Shown: positions 46,096 through 55,049 of the stretch, piece by piece | Numbering within the stretch: position 1 is the first letter of the stretch | Layout of the letters: each line of letters opens with the position of its first letter | Assembly (NCBI GenBank): GCA_965657135.1 | Contig: CBFHNF010000006.1 | Location: forward strand, 68,910 to 132,909 | Source of the DNA: HIMB11 sp965657135 | GTDB lineage: Bacteria; Pseudomonadota; Alphaproteobacteria; Rhodobacterales; Rhodobacteraceae | Direction of reading: 5' to 3' | DNA: 64,000 nt | The notes under the pieces: model-generated | What the model was told of the DNA's origin: nothing | Database searches by the model: none | The model's input: the letters and a program-made list of their open reading frames with translations, nothing else | Program-made: the position numbers and the translations under genes

Positions 46096-46656
46096 TCACC
46101 ATGGGCCGACTTCAAACCCAGGCTGAGCAGAGTTTTTGAGTTGATTGAACATATATTCCGCAACCGAACGAAAACATATGACACGCGCACTGTTTTCGGA
46201 TGTCATCCAAAACGCCGCAGGAATTTGTGCAAAGCGTGTGCGCCGTACCGTTCCCGCCTGTAGGGTTTTTACATCAATCGGGGCAAGCTTGGCGATGATC
46301 TCGGGCGTTGCAGAACCGTGTAAATCAAATACCGCACGGGCATCAGATACATTCACGACCATGCTGTGCGTATCCCCAAGTGCCCCGATCAGATCCGCAA
46401 CCATGCGGTCCGCCTGATCATAGGCACAGACAATCATCAGTTCATCGGGTGACATCCACAGGATTTGACCAGCATCCGCAGGCGTCACCGCCAATGTCGC
46501 AGGTACCACCGCACCCATGACGGATTTAATCGCCTTTTCAACGCCTGCATCCGCCAGATCAGCACGCAGGGTGATCATGCCTGTTGCTGGTGCCTCAGAC
46601 ACCTCAACATATCCTGTTGCGCGTGCGCCATTCATTGCAGTTTGGATATTAGACAT
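46096..46656 (-). CDS. soxG: Sarcosine oxidase gamma subunit
   Basis: 186-residue subunit of heterotetrameric sarcosine oxidase, structurally related to the folate-binding GcvT-type fold and needed for complex assembly. The typical LWMSPDELMIVC (about 81-92), VVNVSDARAVFDLHGS and C-terminal SVAEYMFNQL blocks are present. ATG 46656 overlaps the end of soxA by eight bases; upstream in-frame ATGs to 46695 are less likely. Last gene of soxBDAG. Not related to the sulfur-oxidation sox genes. Confidence 0.93.
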   Translation of the reverse strand: MSNIQTAMNGARATGYVEVSEAPATGMITLRADLADAGVEKAIKSVMGAVVPATLAVTPADAGQILWMSPDELMIVCAYDQADRMVADLIGALGDTHSMVVNVSDARAVFDLHGSATPEIIAKLAPIDVKTLQAGTVRRTRFAQIPAAFWMTSENSARVICFRSVAEYMFNQLKNSAQPGFEVGPW

Positions 46657-49600
46657 TTTGTTTTGCCCCTTCTGCATCATAGAACACTTGATCAACGATT
46701 TTGGCCTTGACCAACGATCCGTCCACTTGGTTAAATTCTAACACCTCGCCCATGCGCGCGGGCCCATTATGGACAAGACCCATGGCAATGCCGCGACCCA
46801 GTGTTGGCGAATAATACGTCGATGTGACGCGTCCTTGGGTATTGCGTTGTCCATTTGCGTTTGCCCCCTCGGCCACCGCATAAGAACCATCTGGCAATAT
46901 TGATCCATCAAGGGTTTCCAGACCCACCAATTTCCACCGATCCGGCGAAACCATATGGCTGCGCTGTTGCGCACGTTTGCCAAGGAAATCTTCTTTCTTT
47001 TTGGAAATGGCCCATTGCAGGTTCAAATCTTGGGGAATGACCGTGCCGTCGGTTTCATCCCCAATCATGATGAACCCTTTTTCAGCACGCATCACGTGCA
47101 GTGCCTCGGTTCCGTAGGGCATGACATCAAATTCTGCGCCCGCCTCTAATAGCGCATCCCAAAATGCACGACCTTCATTCGCAGGTACCGCGATTTCATA
47201 AGACAACTCACCTGAGAATGAGATGCGATAAACCCGCACTTTAAAACCGCCCAACGTGCCATCGGCCCATTGCATGAACCCCAGGCTTTCTTTGGACACA
47301 TCCATACCGCCCAGTTTTTCCAACACTTTGCGAGCGTTCGGCCCCACAACGGCGACTTGGGCAAATTGTTCGGTCATGTTGGCAACATAAACTTTCCAAT
47401 CCCACCATTCGGTTTGTAACCATTCTTCCATGTGCGCATGGATCCGGTCCGCACCGCCTGTTGTGGTATGACACAGCCATGTCTCCTCATTAATGCGGGC
47501 GACAACGCCATCATCAATCAAGAACCCGTTTTCCGAACACATCAAACCATAGCGGCATTTTCCGACGGTCAGATTACTCATCATATTGGTGTACATCATA
47601 TCCAAAAATTTGCCTGCATCCGGCCCCTTGACCACCAATTTACCCAGGGTCGATGCATCCAACAGACCAAGTGATTTGCGCGTTTGCAAAATTTCGCGTT
47701 CCACTGCTTGGGCGCGCGTTTCAGAACCGCGGCGATAACAATAGGCGCGGCGCCAATGACCCACGGGTTCATAATCGGCCCCGTTTTCGTCATGCCAGCC
47801 CTGCATGGGTGTTTGACGCAAGGGTTGAAACACCTCGTCCCGCGCAGCACCCGCAATCGCACCCATTGAAATCGGTGTGTAGGGTGGACGGAAGGTGGTG
47901 GTCCCGACATTTGGAATATCTGCATTCAAAGCATCAGCAAGGGTCGCCAAGCCATTGATATTAGATAATTTACCCTGATCTGTTGCCATACCCAATGTTG
48001 TGTAACGCTTGGTATGCTCAACGCTTTCGTATCCTTCGCGCGCGGCCAACTGTACATCGCTGACCTTGACGTCGTTTTGGAAATCCAGCCATGTTTTCAT
48101 GCGCAGTTTGTCACCCGCCCCTTGCGGCATCAGCCACACGGCCTCGATTGCATTTTCGGATTGTTCGGTTGCCTCAGGTACACGGGTGCTTGGCGCCTTG
48201 TGGCCCAATGCTTTGACGGCCTCTTTGGCGCGCGCGGTTGCATCCGCCAAAACCGCAGAGAGGGCCAATTCACCATTCGCAGATCCCGCGGGTGTCACGA
48301 ACCCTTGGCCGTTTTGATCGGTTGGACGACGGTTTAGATCAGGACGGAACATCACCGCCTGATCATCCCAGTTCAGCTTGCCACCGCAATGCGAATAAAG
48401 GTGTACAACTGGCGACCAACCGCCTGACATCGCAACCGCATCACAGGTTATTTCCTCAAGCACACCGCCTGATCCTGCCTGCGCACAGATTGACACGCCT
48501 GTCACACGTTTGCCGCCTTTGACCTTGGCAATCGCTTTACCGTTTTCAACGCGAACACCCATTTCGCGCGCCTGATCGGCCAAGGCACCTGCCCCGTTTG
48601 CGCGCGCATCCAAAATAACGGGCACATCCAATCCCGCCTGTTTCAGCGCAATCGCAGTGCGATAGGCGTCATCGTTGTTTGTGACAACAACTGTGCGATC
48701 CCCAACCGCAACACCCCAGTTCACGACATAATCGCGCACTGCCGAGGCCAGCATGACACCCGGGATATCGTTGCCAGCGAAGCTTAGCGGACGTTCAATC
48801 GCGCCTGTGGCTGTGATGATTTGACCTGCACGAATGCGCCACAGACGGTGACGTGGACCTGTCGCTTTGGGTGCGTGATCGCTCACGCGCTCATAGCCCA
48901 GCAGATACCCGTGATCGTAAACCCCCGCGCCCATCATACGCAATTTCAGGGTAACATTTTCCATCGCGGCCAGTTTGTCTAAACTGTCGTTTACGAAATC
49001 CTCTGCGGATTGTCCGCCGATCTCACCGCCATCCACAACGGCGCGACCACCCCAATGGGCGGTTTGTTCCATGACCAATACAGATGCACCACTGGCGGCT
49101 GCGGTGCGTGCAGCCTGTAGGCCCGCGATACCACCGCCGATCACCACAGCGTCATAAAACGCATACAAGTGTTCATAGGTGTCCGCATCCTTTTCAGTCG
49201 GCGCCTGACCCAGTCCCGCAGATTGACGAATAAAGGGTTCGTAGATGTGTTTCCAAAACGGGCGGGGATGAATGAACATCTTGTAATAAAAACCCGCGCT
49301 TAGGAACCGCGAAAACAATCCATTCACAGCGCCAATGTCATATTCCAACGACGGCCAGTGGTTTTGTGTTCCAACGCGAAGACCATCAAACAACTCCGTT
49401 GTTGTGGCCCGCTGGTTGGGTTCAAATTTCGCGCCTTCGCCCATGTTCATAAGGGCATTGGGTTCCTCTGCGCCGGATGCAACAATACCGCGGGGACGGT
49501 GATATTTAAACGAACGGCCCACCAACATCTGATCATTCGCCAACAGAGCCGAGGCCAGCGTATCGCCCTCGTGCCCAAACAGGCGTTTGCCGTTGAAATT

Positions 49601-49660
49601 AAACTCGACTTGGCTTGCGCGGTTGACCAAACGGCCGCCTGTTTTCAAACGCATGCTCAT
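46649..49660 (-). CDS. soxA: Sarcosine oxidase alpha subunit
   Basis: 1003-residue large subunit. The N-terminal ferredoxin-like part (about 15-110) has VGRSFKYHRPRG. An FAD/NAD-binding domain follows with VIGGGIAGLQAARTAAASGA (about 168-187) and a second nucleotide site near 310. The C-terminal GcvT-like folate domain (about 600-1000, with DASTLGKLVVKGPDA) binds tetrahydrofolate. The enzyme demethylates sarcosine to glycine, passing the methyl carbon to THF as 5,10-methylene-THF. ATG 49660 follows GGAGGG and overlaps the soxD stop (ATGA). Confidence 0.96.
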   Translation of the reverse strand: MSMRLKTGGRLVNRASQVEFNFNGKRLFGHEGDTLASALLANDQMLVGRSFKYHRPRGIVASGAEEPNALMNMGEGAKFEPNQRATTTELFDGLRVGTQNHWPSLEYDIGAVNGLFSRFLSAGFYYKMFIHPRPFWKHIYEPFIRQSAGLGQAPTEKDADTYEHLYAFYDAVVIGGGIAGLQAARTAAASGASVLVMEQTAHWGGRAVVDGGEIGGQSAEDFVNDSLDKLAAMENVTLKLRMMGAGVYDHGYLLGYERVSDHAPKATGPRHRLWRIRAGQIITATGAIERPLSFAGNDIPGVMLASAVRDYVVNWGVAVGDRTVVVTNNDDAYRTAIALKQAGLDVPVILDARANGAGALADQAREMGVRVENGKAIAKVKGGKRVTGVSICAQAGSGGVLEEITCDAVAMSGGWSPVVHLYSHCGGKLNWDDQAVMFRPDLNRRPTDQNGQGFVTPAGSANGELALSAVLADATARAKEAVKALGHKAPSTRVPEATEQSENAIEAVWLMPQGAGDKLRMKTWLDFQNDVKVSDVQLAAREGYESVEHTKRYTTLGMATDQGKLSNINGLATLADALNADIPNVGTTTFRPPYTPISMGAIAGAARDEVFQPLRQTPMQGWHDENGADYEPVGHWRRAYCYRRGSETRAQAVEREILQTRKSLGLLDASTLGKLVVKGPDAGKFLDMMYTNMMSNLTVGKCRYGLMCSENGFLIDDGVVARINEETWLCHTTTGGADRIHAHMEEWLQTEWWDWKVYVANMTEQFAQVAVVGPNARKVLEKLGGMDVSKESLGFMQWADGTLGGFKVRVYRISFSGELSYEIAVPANEGRAFWDALLEAGAEFDVMPYGTEALHVMRAEKGFIMIGDETDGTVIPQDLNLQWAISKKKEDFLGKRAQQRSHMVSPDRWKLVGLETLDGSILPDGSYAVAEGANANGQRNTQGRVTSTYYSPTLGRGIAMGLVHNGPARMGEVLEFNQVDGSLVKAKIVDQVFYDAEGAKQNV

Positions 49661-49986
49661 GAGAAATCCCTCCATGACCAACCAAGGCGTTTTGCGCTGA
49701 TCTTGTCTTTGATCTCTTGTGGGGGTTCAAAGGTTTGGGCCGCATAGGTGCCAAAAACAACAAGACTTTGGGTGCAGCGTGCCGCATGGAACCACTTGCC
49801 ACAGCCATAGACATGACGCCAGCGTTCAAAATGCACGCCCTTTGGGTTTTCGCGCATGAACAAATAGACCTCAAAATCCTGATCGCTTGACCCTGGACCA
49901 TAGCGTTTGATATGAGCCTCGCCCCCTGGGCTTAGCTCGGTTTCTTCACATTTCGCGCCGCAATAAGGGCATTCCAATAATAACAT
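49657..49986 (-). CDS. soxD: Sarcosine oxidase delta subunit
   Basis: 109-residue zinc-binding subunit. The Zn ligands are likely the N-terminal CPYCG (about 6-10) together with His/Cys in HVYGCGKWFHAARC (about 58-71), and the YLFMRENPKG block (about 41-50) is a family hallmark. It starts 12 bases after soxB and is coupled to soxA by a four-base overlap. Confidence 0.95.
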   Translation of the reverse strand: MLLLECPYCGAKCEETELSPGGEAHIKRYGPGSSDQDFEVYLFMRENPKGVHFERWRHVYGCGKWFHAARCTQSLVVFGTYAAQTFEPPQEIKDKISAKRLGWSWRDFS

Positions 49987-49998
49987 CTGTAACCCTCC

Positions 49999-51243
49999 TT
50001 AGTGCGCCACGCCTGCAGCGACGCTTTCGTCGATGAATTTGCCTTCACCGAAACGCCACATGCTGAATTCATCGGCCAGTGGTGATGCGCCTTTGGCCAT
50101 CAATTCGGCCATGGCCCAGCCTGATCCCGGGATCGCCTTAAACCCGCCTGTACCCCAACCGCAGTTGATGAACATGTTTTCAACAGGTGTTTTTGAAATG
50201 ATCGGCGAACGGTCACCTGTCATATCCACAATACCCCCCCATTGACGCAGCATTTTCAAACGACTGATCATTGGGAATGTTTCAACCAAGGCGCGTACGG
50301 TTTCCTCGATATGATGGAATGATCCGCGTTGGGTATAGTTATTATACCCATCCGCACCGCCTCCGATCACCATTTCACCCTTATCCGATTGGGACATATA
50401 TCCATGTACGGTGTTGGCCATCACAACCACATCCATACAAGGTTTGATCGGTTCGGACACCAGCGCCTGAAGCGCAACAGATTCAATCGGCAAACGGAAC
50501 CCTGCCATATCGGCCAAAACGCCCGAATGCCCCGCAACCACAACGCCCAGCTTATCGCAATCAATCGCACCCTTCGTTGTGTCAACGCCAATCACCTTAT
50601 CCACGTCACGGCGAACACCCGTGACCTCGCACTGTTGGATGATGTCCATGCCCATATCAGAACAGGCACGCGCATATCCCCATGCAACCGCATCGTGACG
50701 CGCAGTGCCCCCGCGTGGCTGCCACAGCGCGCCCAACACCGGATAGCGCGGGCCATGAATGTTGATAATGGGCACCAGCTCTTTCACACGTTTGGGTGAA
50801 ATGAATTCTGTCGCCACACCTTGCAATGCATTTGCGTGCGCTGTGCGTTCATACCCACGGATTTCATGTTCGGTCTGCGCCAACATCATCACCCCACGTG
50901 GCGAAAACATCACGTTATAATTCAGATCCTGTGACATGGTTTCATAAAGGCTGCGTGCCTTTTCATAAATCGCAGCAGATGGATCCTGCAGATAATTTGA
51001 ACGAATGATCGTCGTATTACGGCCTGTGTTGCCGCCGCCCAGCCATCCCTTTTCCAGGATCGCGACATTTTTAATGCCGTGGTTTTTGCCCAAATGATAG
51101 GCCGTGGCCAATCCATGACCGCCTGCACCAATAATGATCGCGTCATAGCGTTTTTTGGGCGCAGGTGATTTCCATGCGCGTTCCCAGCCCGTCTGATAAC
51201 GGACGCCTTCCCGCGCGATTGCAAATGCAGAATAACGTTTCAT
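49999..51243 (-). CDS. soxB: Sarcosine oxidase beta subunit
   Basis: 414-residue flavoprotein subunit of the DAO (glycine/D-amino acid oxidase) fold carrying the sarcosine-oxidising site. The FAD-binding motif IIIGAGGHGLATAYHL lies at about 37-52. The GNTGRNTTIIRSNYLQ stretch (about 73-88) and C-terminal NCGWGTGGFKAIPGSG (about 362-377) are typical of tetrameric rather than monomeric sarcosine oxidases. I chose ATG 51243 (MKRYSAFAIAREG), the usual start. The open frame to 51342 has no matching start. First gene of the operon, divergent from ccmI. Confidence 0.95.
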   Translation of the reverse strand: MKRYSAFAIAREGVRYQTGWERAWKSPAPKKRYDAIIIGAGGHGLATAYHLGKNHGIKNVAILEKGWLGGGNTGRNTTIIRSNYLQDPSAAIYEKARSLYETMSQDLNYNVMFSPRGVMMLAQTEHEIRGYERTAHANALQGVATEFISPKRVKELVPIINIHGPRYPVLGALWQPRGGTARHDAVAWGYARACSDMGMDIIQQCEVTGVRRDVDKVIGVDTTKGAIDCDKLGVVVAGHSGVLADMAGFRLPIESVALQALVSEPIKPCMDVVVMANTVHGYMSQSDKGEMVIGGGADGYNNYTQRGSFHHIEETVRALVETFPMISRLKMLRQWGGIVDMTGDRSPIISKTPVENMFINCGWGTGGFKAIPGSGWAMAELMAKGASPLADEFSMWRFGEGKFIDESVAAGVAH

Positions 51244-51419
51244 ATGATTTCGAATCCGATTGTCCGAGTGTTTGTCACATATGCCTTTATCCTGCTGTGC
51301 GGCCACGATCCAGTGCGTCACAACACCGTCGACTTGCGACATCTCGGCAATGTTGTTGATTTCCTCTTTATAACCAACGGCATGATCGTTACATATACCG
51401 CAATCGATATGGAGGGACC

Positions 51420-52631
51420 ATGACGTTCTGGATCATCGCAGTAGGTACTGCACTAATCCTTGCATTTTTCTTGTTTCGCAGTTTGATTTCGCCTGTGCCA
51501 ACAGACGAAAGCCAAACACAACTGGCCATCTACAAAGACCAGCTGGCTGAAATTGAACGGGACGAGGCGCGCGGCACATTAAGCGAGGATGAGGCCAAAC
51601 GCCTACGCACCGAAGTATCGCGTCGTATATTATCCGCTGATGCGCAATCGCAAATTACCCCCAAGGCGATGTCAATGACCGAGGTTGCCGCCGTTGTGAC
51701 GGTTGTATTGGTGACTTTGTTGGGTGGCGGGTTATGGGCCTACACAAATTTGGGTGTGCCAGGTTATGATGATTTACCACGCGCAGAACGCTTTGCACGC
51801 GCCGATGAAATGCGAGAAAACCGCGCGACCCAAGACGAAGTCTGGGTGCGCCTACCCGTCGAGGTTTTAAATGATGCCGAGGGGCAAAATGGCGAACTGA
51901 TCAAAAAATTGCGCGAAACTGTTGAAACACGTCCAAATGACCTAGAGGGTCACCGCATTTTGGTTGGTGTTGAAACGGGATTGGAAAATTACCGTGCCGC
52001 GGTGCGTGCGCAAGAACGCATCTTAAGTATTTTGGGAGGCCAAGCAGAGGCGGAGGATTTTTTTGAATACGGTCAGTTGTTGATTTTCGCTTCTGGTATG
52101 TATGTCTCTCCCGAGGCAGAAAACGCGTTGCGGGCGGCTCTTACACGTGACCCGTCGCACGAAGGCGCGCGCTATTATATGGGGCTGATGATGTTGCAAA
52201 ACGATCGTGCTGACGTGGCATTCAATGCATGGCGACGCCTGTTAACCCAAGGCGATCCAGAAGCCCCATGGCAACAACTCATCCGCCAGGATATTGAAGA
52301 AGTCGCCGCAATGGCGGGAGCTGTGAACTTCGAACTTCCACCCCCGCGCCTGAAAGGACCAAGCGCGGCGGATATCGAAGCTGCCAGTGAAATGTCCGCA
52401 GCAGATCGCCAAGAATTCATACGCTCGATGGTTGCCCAACTCTCGGATCGTTTGGCAACCGAAGGTGGCAGCGCCGCAGAATGGGCCCGATTGATTTCGT
52501 CTTATGGCATTTTGGGGGAAGTCGAAAACGCAAAAGTGATCTGGACCGAGGCCCAATCGGTCTTTGGCACAGATCCATCGGCTATGGAACAGTTGCGCGC
52601 AGCTGCACAAAATGCAGGTGCGCTCGAGTGA
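51420..52631 (+). CDS. ccmI: Cytochrome c biogenesis protein CcmI
   Basis: 403 residues. Two N-terminal helices (about 2-20 and 92-112) flank a cytoplasmic loop with a leucine-zipper-like charged stretch (YKDQLAEIERDEARGTLSEDEAKRLR, about 38-63). A periplasmic TPR-like domain runs to the C-terminus. CcmI holds apocytochrome c and delivers it to CcmFH. It is encoded away from ccmABCDG. Its stop overlaps the GTG start of ruvX (GTGA), showing coupling. The ATG follows GGAGGGACC. Confidence 0.93.
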   Translation: MTFWIIAVGTALILAFFLFRSLISPVPTDESQTQLAIYKDQLAEIERDEARGTLSEDEAKRLRTEVSRRILSADAQSQITPKAMSMTEVAAVVTVVLVTLLGGGLWAYTNLGVPGYDDLPRAERFARADEMRENRATQDEVWVRLPVEVLNDAEGQNGELIKKLRETVETRPNDLEGHRILVGVETGLENYRAAVRAQERILSILGGQAEAEDFFEYGQLLIFASGMYVSPEAENALRAALTRDPSHEGARYYMGLMMLQNDRADVAFNAWRRLLTQGDPEAPWQQLIRQDIEEVAAMAGAVNFELPPPRLKGPSAADIEAASEMSAADRQEFIRSMVAQLSDRLATEGGSAAEWARLISSYGILGEVENAKVIWTEAQSVFGTDPSAMEQLRAAAQNAGALE

Positions 52632-53107
52632 TCACTGATAACATCACTGCATTTGCCGCAGCTCTGCCCGCTTTGTCGCCACTGATTGGGCTAGATTTGG
52701 GAACCAAGACCATCGGCATCGCAGTCAGCGATACATTTATGTCCGTAGCAACACCGCTAGAAACCATCAAGCGTAAAAAATTCTCGATCGATGCAGAGGG
52801 TGTGATCAAAATCATTAAGGCGCGTAAGATTTCCGGAATGGTCCTTGGACTTCCGCGTAATATGGATGGCAGCGAAGGTCCAAGATGCCAAGCGACCCGG
52901 GCATTTGCCCGTAATTTTGAACGCATACACGATATGCCAATCACTTTTTGGGATGAACGTTTATCCACCGTTGCAGCAGAAAAAGCGCTGCTTGAGGCGG
53001 ATACGACACGAAAACGTCGCGCAGAGGTTATTGATCACGTCGCCGCATCGTATATCTTACAAGGTACGTTGGATCGTCTGGCACACATAAACCGAGCAGA
53101 AACCTAA
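52628..53107 (+). CDS. ruvX: Pre-16S rRNA processing nuclease / Holliday junction resolvase-like (RuvX/YqgF)
   Basis: 159-residue RNase H-fold protein. Motif 1 is IGLDLGTKTIGIAVSD (about 19-34, with the catalytic Asp). The middle GLPRNMDGSEGPR block (about 75-87) and C-terminal VIDHVAASYILQ, with the last acidic residue, complete the active site. YqgF proteins process 16S rRNA 5' ends. I chose the GTG at 52628, which overlaps the ccmI stop by four bases and has AGGTG upstream. The frame is open inside ccmI but that part would be an overlap artefact. Confidence 0.94.
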   Translation: MITDNITAFAAALPALSPLIGLDLGTKTIGIAVSDTFMSVATPLETIKRKKFSIDAEGVIKIIKARKISGMVLGLPRNMDGSEGPRCQATRAFARNFERIHDMPITFWDERLSTVAAEKALLEADTTRKRRAEVIDHVAASYILQGTLDRLAHINRAET

Positions 53108-53108
53108 G

Positions 53109-53339
53109 ATGAACACACCCCTTTGGAAACGCAATGAAATTGAATCACCCTGTGTGCAAATTTGTGTTGTGCATCCAGAAACGCGCACTTGCACAGGCTG
53201 TTTTCGCACAATCGATGAAATCACCGATTGGTCACGCATGACATCCGAGGCACGCCGCGACATCATGGAAGACCTGCCAAACCGTGCCAAACAATTAAAA
53301 GTGCGCCGTGGCGGGCGTGCTGCGCGATTAAAGCGCTAA
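53109..53339 (+). CDS. DUF1289 small Cys-rich protein
   Basis: 76 residues. The DUF1289 domain shows SPCVQICVVHPETRTCTGCFRTIDEITDW (about 13-41) with four cysteines in CxxxC...CxxC spacing, likely metal- or Fe-S-binding, and a basic C-terminal tail (KVRRGGRAARLKR) that may touch nucleic acid. It starts one base after the ruvX stop, so it is the third gene of ccmI-ruvX-DUF1289. Function unknown. Confidence 0.92.
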   Translation: MNTPLWKRNEIESPCVQICVVHPETRTCTGCFRTIDEITDWSRMTSEARRDIMEDLPNRAKQLKVRRGGRAARLKR

Positions 53340-53410
53340 TCCCGCGTTCAGCGCCGCGTTCAAATCCCGTTCGTTTTATACACCCTTGGCATGTCCCCGC
53401 GCGCAAGCTG

Positions 53411-54169
53411 CTATGGTGTGTTCAACCAATCCGTGACACGGCGCACTTCTGGACGAAAGTATGCGATCATGCGCCCCTCAGAGGGGGCGGTTACGCCTGT
53501 TGTCCAAGGGGCCACACCGTGCAGGCACATGGGATCCAAAACATAGGCTTCGCCGGGGCGGGCATGCACTTTGACCCTTGGACAAGTTTCAAACACATGT
53601 TTGCGTGTCGCTGTATACAGCGCAGTGATGTCGTGATCGCAAATTTCTGCATCGCGCATACCGTGAAACACCTGTTGAAACGCGGCTCTGAATATCTGAT
53701 GTGATCCTTCCCAAATTACCATCGGGCTTGCGTCAACATCAAAATTGTTCAATGGCATTCCCAGGACATAGGCGTGTGGTTCCCGCACAAAACGTCGTTT
53801 TGGTTGCCCAATTCCTAAAATACCATCCACATGCGCCGCATCCCGATTTTTGCGAAATTGAAATGCGGCGTCGCTTTCGCCCTCACGCGGTTTCGGATAG
53901 CCAGGATAGGTAATAGACACCTGTGCCTTATGATAGGGTCCAGGGCACAAACTGCGCAAGCGTGCGGGAAATTCAGCGCCGGGCAAATCTCCATTTGCTG
54001 CATTTGGCAATGCATCAACCCCGACAAACCATGTCCCCTCGCAGACCAACCATTTGCGCTGCATTTCGGGATTTTGGGACACCGCTATTGCGATTTGGCG
54101 TGCCTGACGTGCCCATCTTGCGAGTTGTGGATCATAGTCGATCTTTCTCCAGCCAGCAGAACCAAACAT
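53411..54169 (-). CDS. Phytanoyl-CoA dioxygenase-like Fe(II)/2-oxoglutarate oxygenase
   Basis: 252 residues. The likely iron triad is His and Asp of DAAHVDG (about 113-119) with a distal His in LDPMCLHGVAPW (about 213-224). An Arg about 16 residues on (EGRMIAYFRP) would bind the 2-oxoglutarate carboxylate. The double-stranded beta-helix pattern fits the PhyH family. Relatives hydroxylate small molecules such as ectoine, quorum-signal or phosphonate compounds; the substrate here is unknown. It lies four bases after the TauE/SafE exporter gene, so the two are almost certainly one operon. Confidence 0.8.
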   Translation of the reverse strand: MFGSAGWRKIDYDPQLARWARQARQIAIAVSQNPEMQRKWLVCEGTWFVGVDALPNAANGDLPGAEFPARLRSLCPGPYHKAQVSITYPGYPKPREGESDAAFQFRKNRDAAHVDGILGIGQPKRRFVREPHAYVLGMPLNNFDVDASPMVIWEGSHQIFRAAFQQVFHGMRDAEICDHDITALYTATRKHVFETCPRVKVHARPGEAYVLDPMCLHGVAPWTTGVTAPSEGRMIAYFRPEVRRVTDWLNTP

Positions 54170-54173
54170 TGGA

Positions 54174-54980
54174 TTAATACCCCATTGCCTTGCGCAGCAT
54201 ATTCGCTGCTACGAAAATTAGGAACACTGCGAAGGAGCGCTTAAGTTTATTTGCCTCTAAACGATGGGCCAGCGACACGCCGATTGGGGTCGTGACCAAT
54301 GTCATCGCAATGATCAATCCAAAGGCCGCCAAATTCACCGCCCCCACCGTCATGGGAGGGCGCAACGTAGGATCCAGCGAGACAAAGAAAAAGCCCAAAA
54401 CCGAAGGAACGGCAATCAACAATCCAAACCCCGAGGATGTCGCAACAGCCCGATGAATTGTCATGCCATGTAACGTCATGGTCGGCACCCCCAAAGATCC
54501 CCCACCAATCCCCATCAAAACCGAAAAAAACCCAACAAGTGGGGAATAAATCGCGCGCCGCCAACCTGTGGGCATGTCGTCTGCAACACGCCATTCAGTT
54601 TTCCCAAAGGCCATGTAAAGACCAATGCACATTCCCAACCCACCAAAAATCCACTGCAATGTCGATGAACGCAATTGTGCGGCAATGGCCACAGATATAA
54701 GAGCCCCCATCATAATCCCCGGTGCCCATGTACGCAGCACATCCCAATCCACCCCGCCCCGTTTATTGTGCGCACCAAGTGAGCGCAGAGATGTTACAAC
54801 AATCGTTGCAAGCGACGTCGCAAGGCAAATTTGCATCAAATCGGAGTGCGCATAGCCCAAGGAAGTAAACGCATAATGGAACGCAGGCACGAGGATCATC
54901 CCCCCCCCGACACCGAAGAGTCCCGCAATAATACCTGCAAACGCGCCCACAACCGACAAGGCAATAACCATTTCGATCAC
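54174..54980 (-). CDS. TauE/SafE-family anion exporter
   Basis: 268 residues with eight hydrophobic helices in two repeats. The family hallmark GLFGVGGGMILVPAF (about 21-35) and the repeat VLMGIGGGSLGVPTMTLHG (about 160-178) are both present. Members export or import sulfite, sulfoacetate, sulfolactate or other organic acids. The start is the GTG at 54980, preceded by AAGGAG nine bases upstream. Paired with a PhyH-like oxygenase; together they may handle one metabolite, which cannot be named from sequence. Confidence 0.9.
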   Translation of the reverse strand: MIEMVIALSVVGAFAGIIAGLFGVGGGMILVPAFHYAFTSLGYAHSDLMQICLATSLATIVVTSLRSLGAHNKRGGVDWDVLRTWAPGIMMGALISVAIAAQLRSSTLQWIFGGLGMCIGLYMAFGKTEWRVADDMPTGWRRAIYSPLVGFFSVLMGIGGGSLGVPTMTLHGMTIHRAVATSSGFGLLIAVPSVLGFFFVSLDPTLRPPMTVGAVNLAAFGLIIAMTLVTTPIGVSLAHRLEANKLKRSFAVFLIFVAANMLRKAMGY

Positions 54981-55049
54981 TGCGCCTACTCCTTAATTCA
55001 AAGCGCCCCGTCTGAGGCGTTAAAGATGTACTTCAAAGATTGCTCAGGG

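Noticed and set aside
46096..51243. Sulfur-oxidation (Sox) thiosulfate pathway
   Set aside because: The domains are DAO-type flavoprotein, folate-binding and small Zn subunit, that is sarcosine oxidase; only the gene names coincide.
51244..51342. Longer N-terminus for SoxB
   Set aside because: The extra 33 residues do not resemble sarcosine oxidase; MKRYSAFAIAREG at 51243 is the usual start.
53228..53704. Open frame over the DUF1289 end and the PhyH-like gene
   Set aside because: It is a different-frame shadow, rich in Cys/His/Arg, overlapping two better supported genes.
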